Assembly (NCBI GenBank): GCA_037176845.1
Contig: JAYKXP010000037.1
Span: 372,001 to 436,000, forward strand
Length of the DNA stretch: 64,000 bases
DNA from: Paramarasmius palmivorus
Lineage: Eukaryota > Basidiomycota > Agaricomycetes > Agaricales > Marasmiaceae
Direction of reading: 5' to 3'
In this document: piece by piece, positions 23,413-34,988 of the stretch
How the letters are laid out: each line of letters starts with the position of its first letter
Position numbering within the stretch: position 1 is the first letter of the stretch
Notes under the pieces: generated by a model
What the model was told of the DNA's origin: nothing
Database searches by the model: none
The model's input: only the letters and a program-made list of their open reading frames with translations
Translations under genes and position numbers: made by a program

Positions 23413-24827
23413 CTAAAAGTGCCATTTACTATGGCCACGGCGAAGATGCCTGGCCACCAGTCTCTTCCTCGCCGTCCCTTGTTCTTCGAAGATATCATTC
23501 TGTGCTCCATTCTTGAAGCCGCACTTCTGGTTATACCCTGGGCTCTTCCCATCCGGCACTTGAATGTTGTTTCCTTCCAGCTGGTGCCAATACAGCATCT
23601 GTTTGCTTCCTTTGACACACTTGCTCGAGTCGTGCTCGCACCACACGGGTGGTTTGGGTGCGGCGACAGGGGTATTAGAAGTGGAGGAGGTGACGATGCA
23701 TTTGAAAGGTTGGTGGTACATGTTGGGTTCGCCGCAGCCGTTTGGGATCCAGCCCCACTGTAGGGAATGGTATAAGGACACGGCTCTTGGAGAGGTTATA
23801 TAGATGAAGACATACAGCACAGATACATCCTCCTTCGGGACAAGGAGGCATAGCGGCAGGTACATCGTAAGTCGTGAGGCGCTTGAAAGGTGTGCTATAC
23901 CAACAAACGTGAGTGAAAGTATATATACGATAAGGACGGCAAACCTACTGGTATCGGACACTGAATATAGCCAGGTTTTCTGGTGTCACTTGTTTGATAT
24001 CGGACTGGATGGGAGACGGTAAGGAGAAAAAAGAGAATGGAGTTGTTTGACGTACGGTATATGAGATTGCGAATGCCGTTCCAGCAGCCATGGATTTGTT
24101 TTGTGTATGTACTGAACCACTTTCTTAGATCCTAGAGCACGGCAAAAGTTGAATGACTCACTATTGGGAGATGTGATGCAATTCTTCTCGTGCTGTCAAA
24201 ATCCATCAGTACCACACAAAACTCGGAGCTAAAGAGACGCGTGCATAATCATCCGGATGATCCTCTCCGTCACCCCAGGCAGTAGTGTCCCGCCCGCCGT
24301 AAGATAATGTCGTCTTGGCACGGTTGGAGGCAAGTTCAACAGTAAAAGATCCACCAGCGGGACTGAGATCGTAGTATCAGCAAACGTCACGGTATTCAGT
24401 GGGAGAGGGCTTACGTACAGCTCGAGGAAAGCACCAGGCGGAGGAGGAAACTCGTCACACTACCCAACACGGTTAGCTATAAGGATTCAAGGAGGAAGTG
24501 CTAAAGGGTATACCTTGTCAATATGGTGGACTATATGAGAAATAATCAGGGTGAGCCAGCCTTTGGAAACCGGGCACCACATTTAAAACGTGTACTTACA
24601 CCACCAATCTTTCTTGGAAAGCATGTACAACGGCGAAACGATCTCGTTACTATTAAGATTGACTTGGCCCGTCGTTCCCTGTCGTGATTGAAGAATCAGT
24701 AACGGCAATGAGACATGAGACACGACTTAAAATTAGTTACATTGAGACAATACATTCCTTTATGCCACGCAGCGATATGGGCATTGGCACCGAGGGAGAG
24801 GAGAAAGATAGCAGTCAAGGGCAGCAT
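23413..24827 (-). CDS. AA14-family lytic polysaccharide monooxygenase, secreted
   Basis: Secreted copper enzyme of the AA14 type, described in wood-decay fungi for oxidative attack on xylan-coated cellulose. The ATG at 24827 starts a signal peptide ([16 protein letters not shown]); the mature protein then begins with histidine ([13 protein letters not shown]), as the copper histidine brace needs. The other blocks fall on about nine exons with consistent phases: [63 protein letters not shown] and [16 protein letters not shown]-terminal segment with [15 protein letters not shown] follows, then a basic end. The second histidine of the brace is probably in D-H-P-D-D-Y or H-T-Q-N-K; I cannot fix it without an alignment. 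Confidence 0.85.
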
Positions 24828-26876
24828 ATCGCGAATGATTCTGAGGAGTAGCAGTGAGGCGAATGAGAGGGAGCTTTTAAACGAGAGTCAGAAAGAAAGA
24901 GAGCAGAGATTCACAGAAAAGGGAAGATCGAACGAAGAACAGCACAAAAGCAAGGAAAAGAAAGTGGGGGAAAGTGTGAAAGAAAGAGTGCTTGGAAGGT
25001 GCTATAAGAAATAGGCAATGAAAGATAGAAGATTCGCGATCCCCGGAGCCCAATAGACGGATTTACTAACTCCGATTCGTGAAGGTGTAGCACAGGCTTC
25101 CGAGGCAATGTATCGATGCTCCACGGGTTGCCAGGCCCATACAGAGGAGAAAGCTGTCGCCATAGTAAAAGTTCGGATATGGCGTTTGACTTCAGGTCTT
25201 CGTCAGTTTATTGGGCATCTTCCTATCTCGCATCGAATAGTAGCGGCATGCATTACCGAGGCAATTGTGGTTTTACATTGTCTGAACATGATTGCGTGAG
25301 CAGGGGCTTGCGAATAAGAAGAGAGCGGACATTACATATACAAGCTTCTCGAAGTCGTGCTGGATTCGGAATCGAGGTGGATGTGGATTTCTTTCAGGAT
25401 AAAAACCTCTTGTGTTTCGAGTCTTTCCTAGTACTGCCTAGGTCTTCCTATAAAATCTCCTGGTACATACCATACACTTGGTTTGAAAAGTTCATCTTGC
25501 TTCGCGGCGGAACGCGTTTGAGCTCCAGGGAAGAGGACAGTGGTGATGGTTGCTTTGAAAGGAATCTAGGACGCACGTGGACCGCGTTTATCTCTTTCCG
25601 CAACCACCACCATCGACCTTTTCTTGTCTATACCGAGTCTTTGACGAAATGTTCCTCACTGGTTCCACGTTCATGAAACGGCTGCAGAGTAGCAAACGCC
25701 CGTTTGAAGGTAACGGGTGCTTTACCTACCTTCAATAGAACGTGGACAAAGAGTGCAAGGATGTCATGGTGAGTACCTAGGTTGCGACTGCAAAATGCTC
25801 CAATTATTAAAGTCTTTATATTCTCATAGCTCCTCACTGACGCTCTGACACGTCGGTCGCCTGTTTGTTCCGCCAAATTACGAAGATACCTTTGAGAAAC
25901 CAAAATGATCCTCAAAGAGCTGCTGTTGTCATTGTAGCAGGTCCGAAGACGACACCGAGGAAAGCTTTTGTCTTTAGACGGTTAAACTAAGGATTGAGAA
26001 CATTGGGTGCTACTGGTAGATTGGTGCGTCCAGTAATCTGTCCATGTCCTCGTTGCCCGCCCGCTCACAATATCTCACTCTCAGGAAAGAATCCACCAGA
26101 CCTCCAAGTTCCTATGCGCTTTCAGGCTCATTTCTACATGGATGACAGATACCTGAAGACTTCCCACAGAAATTGGTTCGGATGAAGACCGTCGGCAACT
26201 GCTCCCCCAACGATACGCGGAAAACCTTTTTTGGTTGAACGAGGGAATGGGCTCGTCATACGGGTCGCAGTGCTATTTTGACCGCGAGGTGCGTTCGATG
26301 AGCCATCCACACCCTCGTCGTTTGCATACTAACAGTACCTGGTACAGGGCTGTCGTCCTCCGGATGCTTTCTGTCCCACGATGATCGTATTGGCTCTCGT
26401 TAGCTTTGCGAGGGCCTTGGGCTTTGTTTCTGATGATAGCGATGTCGTACAAGAAGAGTGCGAAGATAGTGTACAGGTAACTCCCTGTGCTACACCTCCT
26501 TCATTTGCACTAAACAAATTTTTAGCCGTGGTTATACATCCTAGGTATCCGCAATTACTCATTACAGCCCAGTTGCACCTACCTCTTGAAATCTGTTCCT
26601 GGATTTCGTACTCAAAGAACGCTTACGCTTGGAGTGAGTCTACTGTTTCACTACTCGGATGCAGCTACAATACTTATCGCTTTTCTTGCCCTGTGTTAGA
26701 TTGCCTGGCTTTGTCGAGATGTCGCGCGAAACGAATGGGATCAAGTTTTTCGCTTTTCAAGGCATACGTTCCACATGTTAGGTAGTATTAGTGTATCTAC
26801 TATGTCAGCTGTTATATAAACAAGATATGAACTAAATTCTCAGAAATCGTATATGTAATGGATAGCAGAAAACGAT
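24828..26876. other. Gene-poor stretch
   Basis: No gene I can support. An ATG ORF at 25116-25676 (+, 186 codons, ends P-F-L-V-Y-T-E-S-L) and fragments at 25994-26785 (+) are long enough to notice but show no domain, membrane pattern or consistent splicing. Confidence 0.35.
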
Positions 26877-28589
26877 TCAAGGTGATGACTGAACCCGAAT
26901 CTTTACCCTATGCGTTTCCATATCGTCTTCACTTAGGAAGCGATCCATAAATGTAGGTATATGATCCAACTCAACACACGTCCATATATATCCCTGCGAG
27001 TCTTCCTCAAAGTTGACGAATGCCTGTAGCGAATACTGGTGTTCAGTGGGTGGATGAATAAGTGAGAAGCGAACTAGACCTTTGGAGGCAACTCTGATTT
27101 CTCTAGAAGAGTTCGCATATACGCCCATACCATCGAGCCAGCTCGTACAGGAGGTAACTTGTCTCTTTGGGGGAACACTTCTGGTTCAAGTTTAAAGACA
27201 TCACTCAACACCCTGCGACAGACTTCCCTCGGCTCTTTAGGCGAAGTCTCGGGATGAGCGTATTTGCGAACGAGAGCTTTGAATTCGGCTTTCAAGCGGG
27301 CTCTATATCCGAAGAATCACAATGTCAGAACGACTCGAATGTCCAGTGAAGATACTGACTTACCTATCCGCTCCGACACGTTGCAACAACTGTCCAAGCT
27401 CTCTTTGAACCTCTACGAACACGGCGGGGACAAGGCAAAACGACTTGCCCAACTCCTTCACATTCAACCTGTCATAAATCATCTCTGGGGTTCTACCATT
27501 CCAATGATACACGACCGCCCACGAATGCATGTCCATACAATCGAAATCCCCGAGAGACAGCTCGCTCGGTACGAAATCACCACCCAAAGGAGGATCAAGA
27601 GGGATTGTCCAGCATAGCGAGTCGGTTAGATGTCTCCGATCAAAGTAATTGACGTCCGAGTGCTGGGAGATACCACGAAAAGCGTCTACCGTTTGGATAA
27701 CTTCCCAACCACGTTCAGCGTACTTTTGACGTGCAGCGTCTTGGTTCTCGTGACACCTATAGTTGGCGAGTGTTTGGTGGTCGATGAAGGTGGTGCGTGG
27801 GTAGAGACATATTGCGTGCGAGTAGCAGAGGAGGCACATTACAACCGCTGGGTTGTAAGGGTTACAATTAGTATCGACAGGAGCTCAAGGGACGTAATGC
27901 GACCACTCACTGCTATGGAACCCTAGGATAACCTCCACTGGTGTCGCAGTACAGGCTACGACCTGTATTTTCTTTCCGTCCCTCACGAAGTTGAACACCT
28001 CTCTGATCCCCGGAGTAGAGTATTCCGACCGACTTCCAAAAAACCCCGGATGACCATTCTCTTCCTCCTGAGGCCGATTCATCGCTTCGTCCAGAGTTCG
28101 ATACATATCTTCCGATTGACGTTTACTCGCCGTCATGATAGGCTCATAGGCATACCCGTGGCTTTCAAGGAACTGCAGCAAAAGGGCACACCACCGTGCA
28201 TCGACGTATACATCCAAATCGGAATCTGGATATGGTGGTGAACGGGTAAAGAGTGTGAGAGCGGAAGAGCCTGAGATGATGAATCCTATCGCATGTTGTA
28301 GGATTCGAAAACGTTGGATTTCTTCAGGGGAAAAGTATCGAGATAGGATACGTTCAACGCGATATGCTCGTCGATAAAAGTCATACACGACTTGTCGGGC
28401 TTTTTTGGAGACTTTGGCATATGTGACGAGGTCTTGTGGGGGTAGACCTTCAAGGAGCGCGTCGTGGGTAGTGGGAGGTCTGGAAAATGACTGAGTAATG
28501 AATGTTCTACGAAGATGCACTTTTGACACTTACAAATCAACGAGAGAAGGAGCAGTTGTTTCAGGAGGGTCAATGTCCATCGGCACCAT
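26877..28589 (-). CDS. F-box-like / nucleotidyltransferase-fold protein, paralogue A
   Basis: Member of a five-copy family in this window; no characterised homologue recognised. Five exons. The short first exon encodes M-V-P-M-D-I-D-P-P-E and ends S-L-V-D-L; intron 1 precedes P-P-T-T-H-D. An F-box-like segment follows (L-P-P-Q-D-L-V-T-Y-A-K-V-S-K-K-A), then the NTase-fold signature I-I-S-G-S-S-A-L-T-L-F and Y-P-D-S-D-L-D-V-Y-V-D. Next come K-I-Q-V-V-A-C and V-I-L-G-F-H-S-S. A middle domain carries Y-S-H-A-I-C-L-Y-P-R-T-T-F and R-G-W-E-V. The C-terminal exons carry P-R-E-V-C-R-R, L-P-P-V-R-A-G-S-M-V-W-A-Y and a final strand-rich part (G-Y-I-W-T-C-V). The G-S and D-x-D residues needed for metal-nucleotide binding are kept; a third acidic residue is not obvious. 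CACGTG lies 28 bp upstream of the start. Domain calls are inferred from motif spacing. Confidence 0.7.
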
Positions 28590-28616
28590 GGCGGTAAAAA
28601 GCAAAGAATGACGTAA

Positions 28617-28622
28617 CACGTG
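28617..28622. promoter_or_regulatory. CACGTG (E-box) upstream of paralogue A
   Basis: A palindromic CACGTG in aacacgtgctcg sits 28 bp before the ATG; an equivalent gacacgtgcccg lies at 30580-30585 before paralogue B. The surrounding sequence is also similar, so this may only be shared ancestry. Confidence 0.25.
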
Positions 28623-28826
28623 CTCGCGCCTGGACTCCCCAATCGCAACATTTCTACATCGAGCTCATGGTTCTTCTTTGGCGGGTATTCCAGTGTTGTT
28701 ACTCGCAGCACTCGAATTGGGGGATGCCATCTCAAAATTCGCAATGAAAAATGGGCGTGAAAAGTTTATGCTTTCGGTAAAATACTGTTTCTGACTTTTT
28801 TCATAAGTACTGGCCAAAGGACAACC

Positions 28827-30543
28827 TTAGTTGGTAAATGTACTGTAGAATGACCCGCCTCGAGGGCCCTGAAGCTCAACCCTTTGCTCCTCCAATTCCA
28901 GCTTATTCTGATAGATATCTAGGTATTGTGGCATCCGCTTCACTCTAATCTGTGTCCAGATGAAGCCGTTTGTATCTTGCTTGAAGCCGATGGATATCTG
29001 CACCCATAGTCAGTGAGAAAATTCATCCGAGTAGAAGTAAGGAGCCAAACCTCGGGCGGTACTTTGAGATTCTCCAAAAGAGTGCGCACGCATCGATAAG
29101 CAATTGAGCCAGCTCTTAACGGTGGTAACTTCTCTTTTGGAACAGACGGGAATTTCTCCCGCACGGTATCGAAGGCGTCGACCACCAGTTTGCGAGCATT
29201 TTCTCTGGAATTATCGGTTGGATTCATGGGTCGAATGTGCTGGTCCACGAGAGCCTTCAGTCCTGACAACAGGCGGGCCCTATGTTAGAACGATAATATG
29301 AGTCCTCAGAAGCTCAAAAAGAGTAGTAGCACCCACGGATCCTCTCTAACTGCTGCTGGAAAACCGTCACGTTCCACCTTGTGAAAAAGATTTGGGGGAA
29401 GGCAGAACGATTGCTGCAATTCCGGCACCCACAATGTATTGAAGCACAGTTCGGGGCATTCACCATCCCAATGATACATGATTCCCCAAGCATGAATAGT
29501 AGTGTTGTCGAAATCCCCGAGAGTCAAGTCACTCTGTGTGAAATCACCGGGTGAATCAAGGGGGATTGTCCAGCAGCGTGAGTCGCCCACGTGTCGGTAG
29601 TCGAAGTAACTGAGGTCTGAGCCATGCTTGAGCCCCCTTAGAGCGTCCACTGTCTTGGTTACCGTCCATCCCCTTTCTCTGTATTTCTGTCTTGCGTCAT
29701 CTTGGTCATTGTGCCACCTGTAGTTGGCAAGGGTGACCTGGTCCACGAAAGTGGCACGAGGGTAGAGGCATACCGCATGGGAGTAGCAGATGAGACACAT
29801 GACGACCGCTGCATTGAGTTGTACAGTAACGGTTAGTATGGAGAAAGAACACCGAAAGTTGGTGTGAAACTCACTGCTATGAAACTCCAAGATTACCTCA
29901 AGCGGTGTTTCGGCACAAGCTATGACCTGTATTTTCCTGCCATTCCGAACAAAGTTAAACACCTCTTTGATCCCTCTATTGAAGTAATGCTCTTCGCCCC
30001 CAAGAAAACCAAGATGGCCATTCCACTCTTCCTGGGACCTACTTAAAGCCTCATCGAGCGTCTGGTACACATCTCTGGATTGACGTTTGTTTTCCGTGAT
30101 GATAGGCTGGTAGTTGTATCCTTGGCTTTCGAGGAAATGGAGCAGAATCGCGCACCACCATACATCAACGTATATATCCAAATCCGAGTTGGGATAGACA
30201 GGCTCCCGAGTGAAGAAGGAAAGTGCCGTAGAGCCTGAGACGATGAAGCCGATAGCATGTTGCAAAATCCGAAAACGACGAATCTCCTCGTGGTCAAAGT
30301 ACCGAAGGAGGACCTTCTCGACTTTGAACGCTCGTCGACAAAAGGCCTGAACATCCTGAAAAGCCTTTTTGGAGACTCTGGCGTAAGTGAAACGATCTTG
30401 AGGAGGTAAACTTGCGAGAAACGCGTCGTGCGTGGTGGGAGGTCTGTGATACATTCAGGATTATAGTACACTATACAGAGAGAAACTCTTGAAGCTCACA
30501 AATCAACAAGGGAAGGACGAGGGTTTTCTGGGTCGATATCCAT
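28827..30543 (-). CDS. F-box-like / nucleotidyltransferase-fold protein, paralogue B
   Basis: Head-to-tail neighbour of paralogue A, 238 bp apart, with the same five exons. It starts M-D-I-D-P-E-N-P-R-P-S-L-V-D-L. Features in order: L-P-P-Q-D-R-F-T-Y-A-R-V-S-K-K-A, I-V-S-G-S-T-A-L-S-F-F, Y-P-N-S-D-L-D-I-Y-V-D, K-I-Q-V-I-A-C, V-I-L-E-F-H-S-S, Y-S-H-A-V-C-L-Y-P-R-A-T-F, K-Y-R-E-R-G-W, and C-W-T-I-P-L-D. Then L-P-P-L-R-A-G-S-I-A-Y-R and a last exon with G-F-I-W-T-Q-I that ends later than in the other copies (P-R-G-G-S-F-Y-S-T-F-T-N). All frames are open, so the gene looks intact. Role unknown. Confidence 0.72.
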
Positions 30544-31547
30544 CGTGATGGTCCAGGTCAGGAAGCGAAGCGAACATGACACGTGCCCGTACCCGGCTTA
30601 TTTCGCAACCACCATTTGCAATGGTGATTCCGATTCGCAGAACTTGCTCTCTATCTGATACTTAGGAACGGAAATTTTTCCTAGGCTCTGGATCTACCGG
30701 TAAAAGCAAACTCGCCAGTTGAGAGCTTCAGCTTGCCATTGGGAAAACTCGGTGAGCTTATTCTCAATGTTAGTAGATCTTATTCGCACTCTGAGTCACT
30801 GCGTTAAAATTGATTGTCCTTGTAGATGGAGGAAGTTCAAGAACAAGGGTACTCGGTGAGACGGAAGGTACTCTGGCATTTCTCAGTGCACCCTTCGCGA
30901 TACGTGATGACAGCTGAAAATACAGGCTTCAGTTCAGCACAATCGTCCGAATCGTCGAAGCCTTAAGTAACGGCTCGGCTCAGGCTTTGCGGCCCTAGTT
31001 CCAAGTTCACCATTCCTCTTTCAAGCAAGGTGCCTCTCATCCGGTGTTCCTGTTGTCACGGTACCGTCCCTCTTCACGAACTTCGATGTCGCATCTCCGT
31101 GAAGCCAATTTCCAACAGCGACAAATAAAATGACTTCTTACCCACGCATCTATCGCGCAGCTGTACAAGCTTCAAATCACTGCTTGTAAAGCTAATCTAT
31201 TAGCCTACAGAGATACCACTGTTGAACCGTGCGGGCTTGCTTGCGGAGCTGTATGTATGCCATTATGGCCCGGGTATGTTGTCGCAGTGCTTAGTTTGGA
31301 CTGACACCTCTCTAATACTGTAGGTATACCGGTGCTTCTTTCTTATCCGAGTAGCTTTTCACCGACCAAAGCATTCGGTTTCCTCAACGTCGGCTTTTCA
31401 TACCAAACCCAAAGTGGAAGGTGGAAAACGAAGTTCGCCCTAGATGGGCTTCTGACACTGCGGAAGAGCTAACCCCTTTGTTTTGGAATGTACACATCAA
31501 GCAACGAAAATACGTATACAAGGAAATCGGTCAAAACTAAATTCTCG
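30544..31547. other. Intergenic, no gene seen
   Basis: It contains the upstream region of paralogue B with CACGTG at 30580-30585. The rest shows no supported coding segment. Confidence 0.5.
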
Positions 31548-32759
31548 TCATACCAAATTCTCGAGTTCCCGCTGCTTAGTCTCTTCGGTGGCCTCAGGTG
31601 GTTTGGTCTGAGCTGCGTAACGAGCTTCCATCCTTCGTTGGGCCTCTCTCACTTAACATGATAAACAATCTGGTTAGGACGAATTCATGGAGCTGATGAA
31701 TCTACAACGTACTTCTCAGCATACGATTTTGAGTATACTCGACATACGCCGCTGCCAAATAACGTGTAAGTACAAAATTTCATTCCCACGAGTGTACAGG
31801 AACAGTGAAATACCTGGAAGCGTCGAACCGTTATTGGTTAAGGTACCGCTTGCACGGTTCACAGTAACATAGGAATGTCCGACGGTTCTTCGTGAACCTC
31901 TCTTACTGGCTCTGACGTTGGGATTCCCTGTATCCGATTGATCACTACTATTGGGCAGAAAACAATCGGAGTCCATACTCACCGCCGTCCATTATCAAAT
32001 CAGCATCGTTATTCGTGACAGCGTAATCGCTGAGGGTTTCAGTCCGGAAGGCCTTGGGCGTGTCAAAGTCATCTATAGTGCTCACACCGTTCGCTAGAAA
32101 ATTCCGGCGCATAAATTGATATCCAGTATCCTCGTAGTATCCCATGGCAAGGGTACTGACCATCATGAACACGGGTATTATTGTTAGTTTCGCCGTCAAC
32201 TTGATAAGTGGTAAACTCGGTAAACCCATGGGACGATATGGGTTCTTCTTGGTAAAAGCTGGGAGACATAGATTGATGATGGTCTACAAGTCAGGAGAAC
32301 GATTCAGCTCCCAACAATTGGTCATCCGTAGTTATCTCACCATCGTGCCCAGGCAGACTCGGATATGAATCGTCTCGATTCCTGTTCCCGTCGGTAATCT
32401 CTTGCTCTTCCGGGATAGGAATGGGGTGCACTTGTGCATCCTGACAAGTGGCATTGGCTGTATATCGCGATAGTCAGCTTCAATATACCAGAGAAGAGCC
32501 TTAAAATGAAAGCACTGTAAGGTGGTGGCGGTCCCGAGGCATTCGAGGCTAGTACTGGTCGTATCTCTACAGCCTGAGGTTCTGACTCTTGTACAGGAAC
32601 ACTCTGATTGGCAACAGCCTGAGTTTCTCCAAGAGTTGAGTCTGGATCATCCGAGTTCGATGCCCTGTACACGGACGGCGGAGAGGATTCATTCTTCTCT
32701 GGCTTTTCTGACGCTCGTCTTGAACCAAAGCGTAAGAAGGTAAAAATGTTGAAACCCAT
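31548..32759 (-). CDS. Unrecognised seven-exon protein with N-N repeats and PPPPY motif (copy Y)
   Basis: Not recognised. Seven exons join with matching phases to about 275 residues. Exon 1 starts M-G-F-N-I-F-T-F-L-R-F-G-S-R-R and ends in G-P-P-P-P-Y-S, a PPxY-type WW-domain ligand. Exons 3-5 carry related short modules: T-N-N-N-T-R-V-H-D, F-R-T-E-T-L-S-D-Y-A-V-T-N-N-D-A, and H-S-Y-V-T-V-N ... L-T-N-N-G-S-T-L-P. The last exon (M-R-E-A-Q-R-R-M-E-A-R-Y ... R-E-L-E-N-L-V) should form a charged helix. No signal peptide or membrane helix; the M-G start makes N-terminal lipid attachment possible but unproven. Copy X at 34989-36134 has the same exon order, so both are probably real genes. Confidence 0.6.
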
Positions 32760-34049
32760 AGGCTGTTAGTTACAGTTGGCGATGTGGTGCGTAGCGCGAG
32801 TAGATATGTTACTTGAAGGTGATCAGACCTACTACAGGTCGAAGCCTTTATTACTTCCCTCGTGTTCCCCTCGAGGCTGCCATGGCGCTAATCATGTCAA
32901 TATGGTGCCTTTAAATCAGGACATCTGAGATACAAATTACAGCGTGTGTTCCTCGAGGCTCCTGACTGATCGCGACATCTAGCGAATTGGAATAGACGCG
33001 GACTTTGAGAGTAATGGGTGGATGTACAATTTATAAAGCAACTGCATGTATAACTCGGACCCTGGCCGGAGTAAGAAAGTAACTGGAACAGTCTTATAGT
33101 GTCGGACGAACGAAGAGAAATCATGACTTAGCTGAATGCATTTTAAATAACTGCAATGCCCATGTAGTATGTACATCAAAGAAAACATGCTGTAGTCGTG
33201 AAATGCCATCTTTAGATTAACAGGGAACATGATCGATAATCTGCGAGCCTGTAAAATGACAGCGCCAATTCATCAGACAAAATTAAAGTGGTGCGGCGAG
33301 AAGAGGGCTAATCGATGAAATGTGACTCGAAAAAGACTGGGATGCTTCTAAGCAGGCCGCTTTAGGATCTACCATGGGGTGTCAGCATTCGACGGAGATC
33401 AGGGAAGCAGGCAGATCAGTGAAGTTTAGGTTCAGGCGCTGAGCCTTGAATATTAATGGCTGCAAAGCCTTGTAAGGAGTAAACAAAACAGCGTCGGAGA
33501 AACGAAAAACTAGCACAGAATAAAATGCTGGAGGTCGGAACGAAATGATATTGTTTAGACGAGCAGCATTCTACTGCGATCATTGAAGGTGTCAAAAAAC
33601 TATTCACGAAATGCCGAAGTATCCAGACGCTGGACGTACTAGCTCCAAGCTATAAAGATGGAGCTGTCAATACGTTGACCCCCTGACCAACCACAAGGGA
33701 AACGCTAGAAGCAGCTCATATTCAGATGGTTGAGATTATCGATCGCAAGTGTTTTTCTAGAATGAGCAATTACGGATTTAAGTAATGGGCCTGATTACGC
33801 CTCTAACGTGTAAGTCGACTCCGGGGAACAGACTCACCGCCAGGTTTCCTTGTATAGAGATTCACGAACATGACAATTGTCGAGCTCCAGGGTCGAGATC
33901 ATGGTGGCAAGAGAACTACCAGTGGCTGTGTCTCTGCCATCAAACAAGTGGGAGCCGTTGGACGGCATCCTCCCTGCCGATCTTGCCGTTGGGTGAATGC
34001 GCGCATCACAGCGCTCTTATCTTGGGTTGAATCAAGTACAACCGTCGCC
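32760..34049. other. Intergenic with a dispersed repeat copy
   Basis: No gene seen. Around 33890-33925 lies one diverged copy of a repeat with core gtcgagctc...accagtggctgtgtc; other copies lie near 37160, 38000, 42640 and 42770. Confidence 0.4.
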
Positions 34050-34661
34050 AATTACTCTACACACAGTCCTCGTTCTCTTTCGGACTCGGAGCGAACCTGA
34101 TATCACTGTCGGCAGATAACGCCGTATCAATATCTTCCCTCATAAGTACACGCTCAGGCTGTCCCCTTCGCGACACGATAAAGAATAAGCAGCGGGGAGA
34201 TACCCTATTAACAGTGCCAATGCATTAGCAACTCGAATCCCAAAAAAAATTACAACACAAACTCGGACTCACCGTATACAACCCAGCAATTAGTACAGCA
34301 AATTCCTCGACCACCATAACATTCATCGCCAACAACACAGCCAATACAATCCCCAATGCACTATAAAGCATGGAACTCTCTACAAATATCGCCACAATAC
34401 TTGTGTAATGCTTCAGCGGTATCATATTTAGCTTTTTCAGCCTCCTACGTGCTTTGAGCAGAGGTATGGCAGTGAGGAAAGTACGCACGGGAGAATTATA
34501 ATGTAGAGTTTAGATCCCCAGATGATATAACATCGGTGTATCTGCCAAGTTCCAACGCCACCTTGAATGACAGGTTCTATCCCAGACATTGGAAACATGC
34601 CAAAACTCACCGAAAGCCCAGTAGACAACACTCCAGTAGGAGATAATGCAAGCCCTTTCAT
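34050..34661 (-). pseudogene. Multi-pass membrane protein fragment (basidiomycete 7TM-like family)
   Basis: The segments W-Q-I-H-R-C-Y-I-I-W-G-S-K-L-Y-I-I-I-L-P and Y-T-S-I-V-A-I-F-V-E-S-S-M-L-Y-S-A-L-G match the pattern of a large basidiomycete family of seven-helix membrane proteins of unknown role (R-C-Y-x-x-W and V-E-S-A-x-L-Y-S). Here the first helices are missing: an ATG at 34661 leads in only ~17 codons to the R-C-Y-I-I-W helix. The end reads I-S-P-L-L-I-L-Y-R-V-A-K-G, as the family does, but then stops; a tail-like sequence (E-R-V-L-M-R-E-D-I-D-T-A-L) lies in another frame. It is probably a decayed copy. Boundaries approximate. Confidence 0.4.
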
Positions 34662-34988
34662 GTTTCATTGATGTTCATTGAACATCATTTTCGCTCATTG
34701 ACTACCAATTTTAACCCCAAAATGGATTAATATCAATGACCTCCGATTATTGGTGACTCGCCACTATTAGCTGCACATTTTCCTGATGCTATTTGACACC
34801 GCGATAGCGGAATACTTTCATGGCCATGCCGGCCACGAGGTTCAAGTTATACTGACGGTGACGGGAGTTCCTGACATTTTGACTCAGAGTACAGTATTAA
34901 ATAGTGATTGGACCAGCACATTGAGGTAGTACATAGATACAAATCCAACTCAAGCTGTGAAGAAGAGTCTTATGCTAAGTACGGTCAG

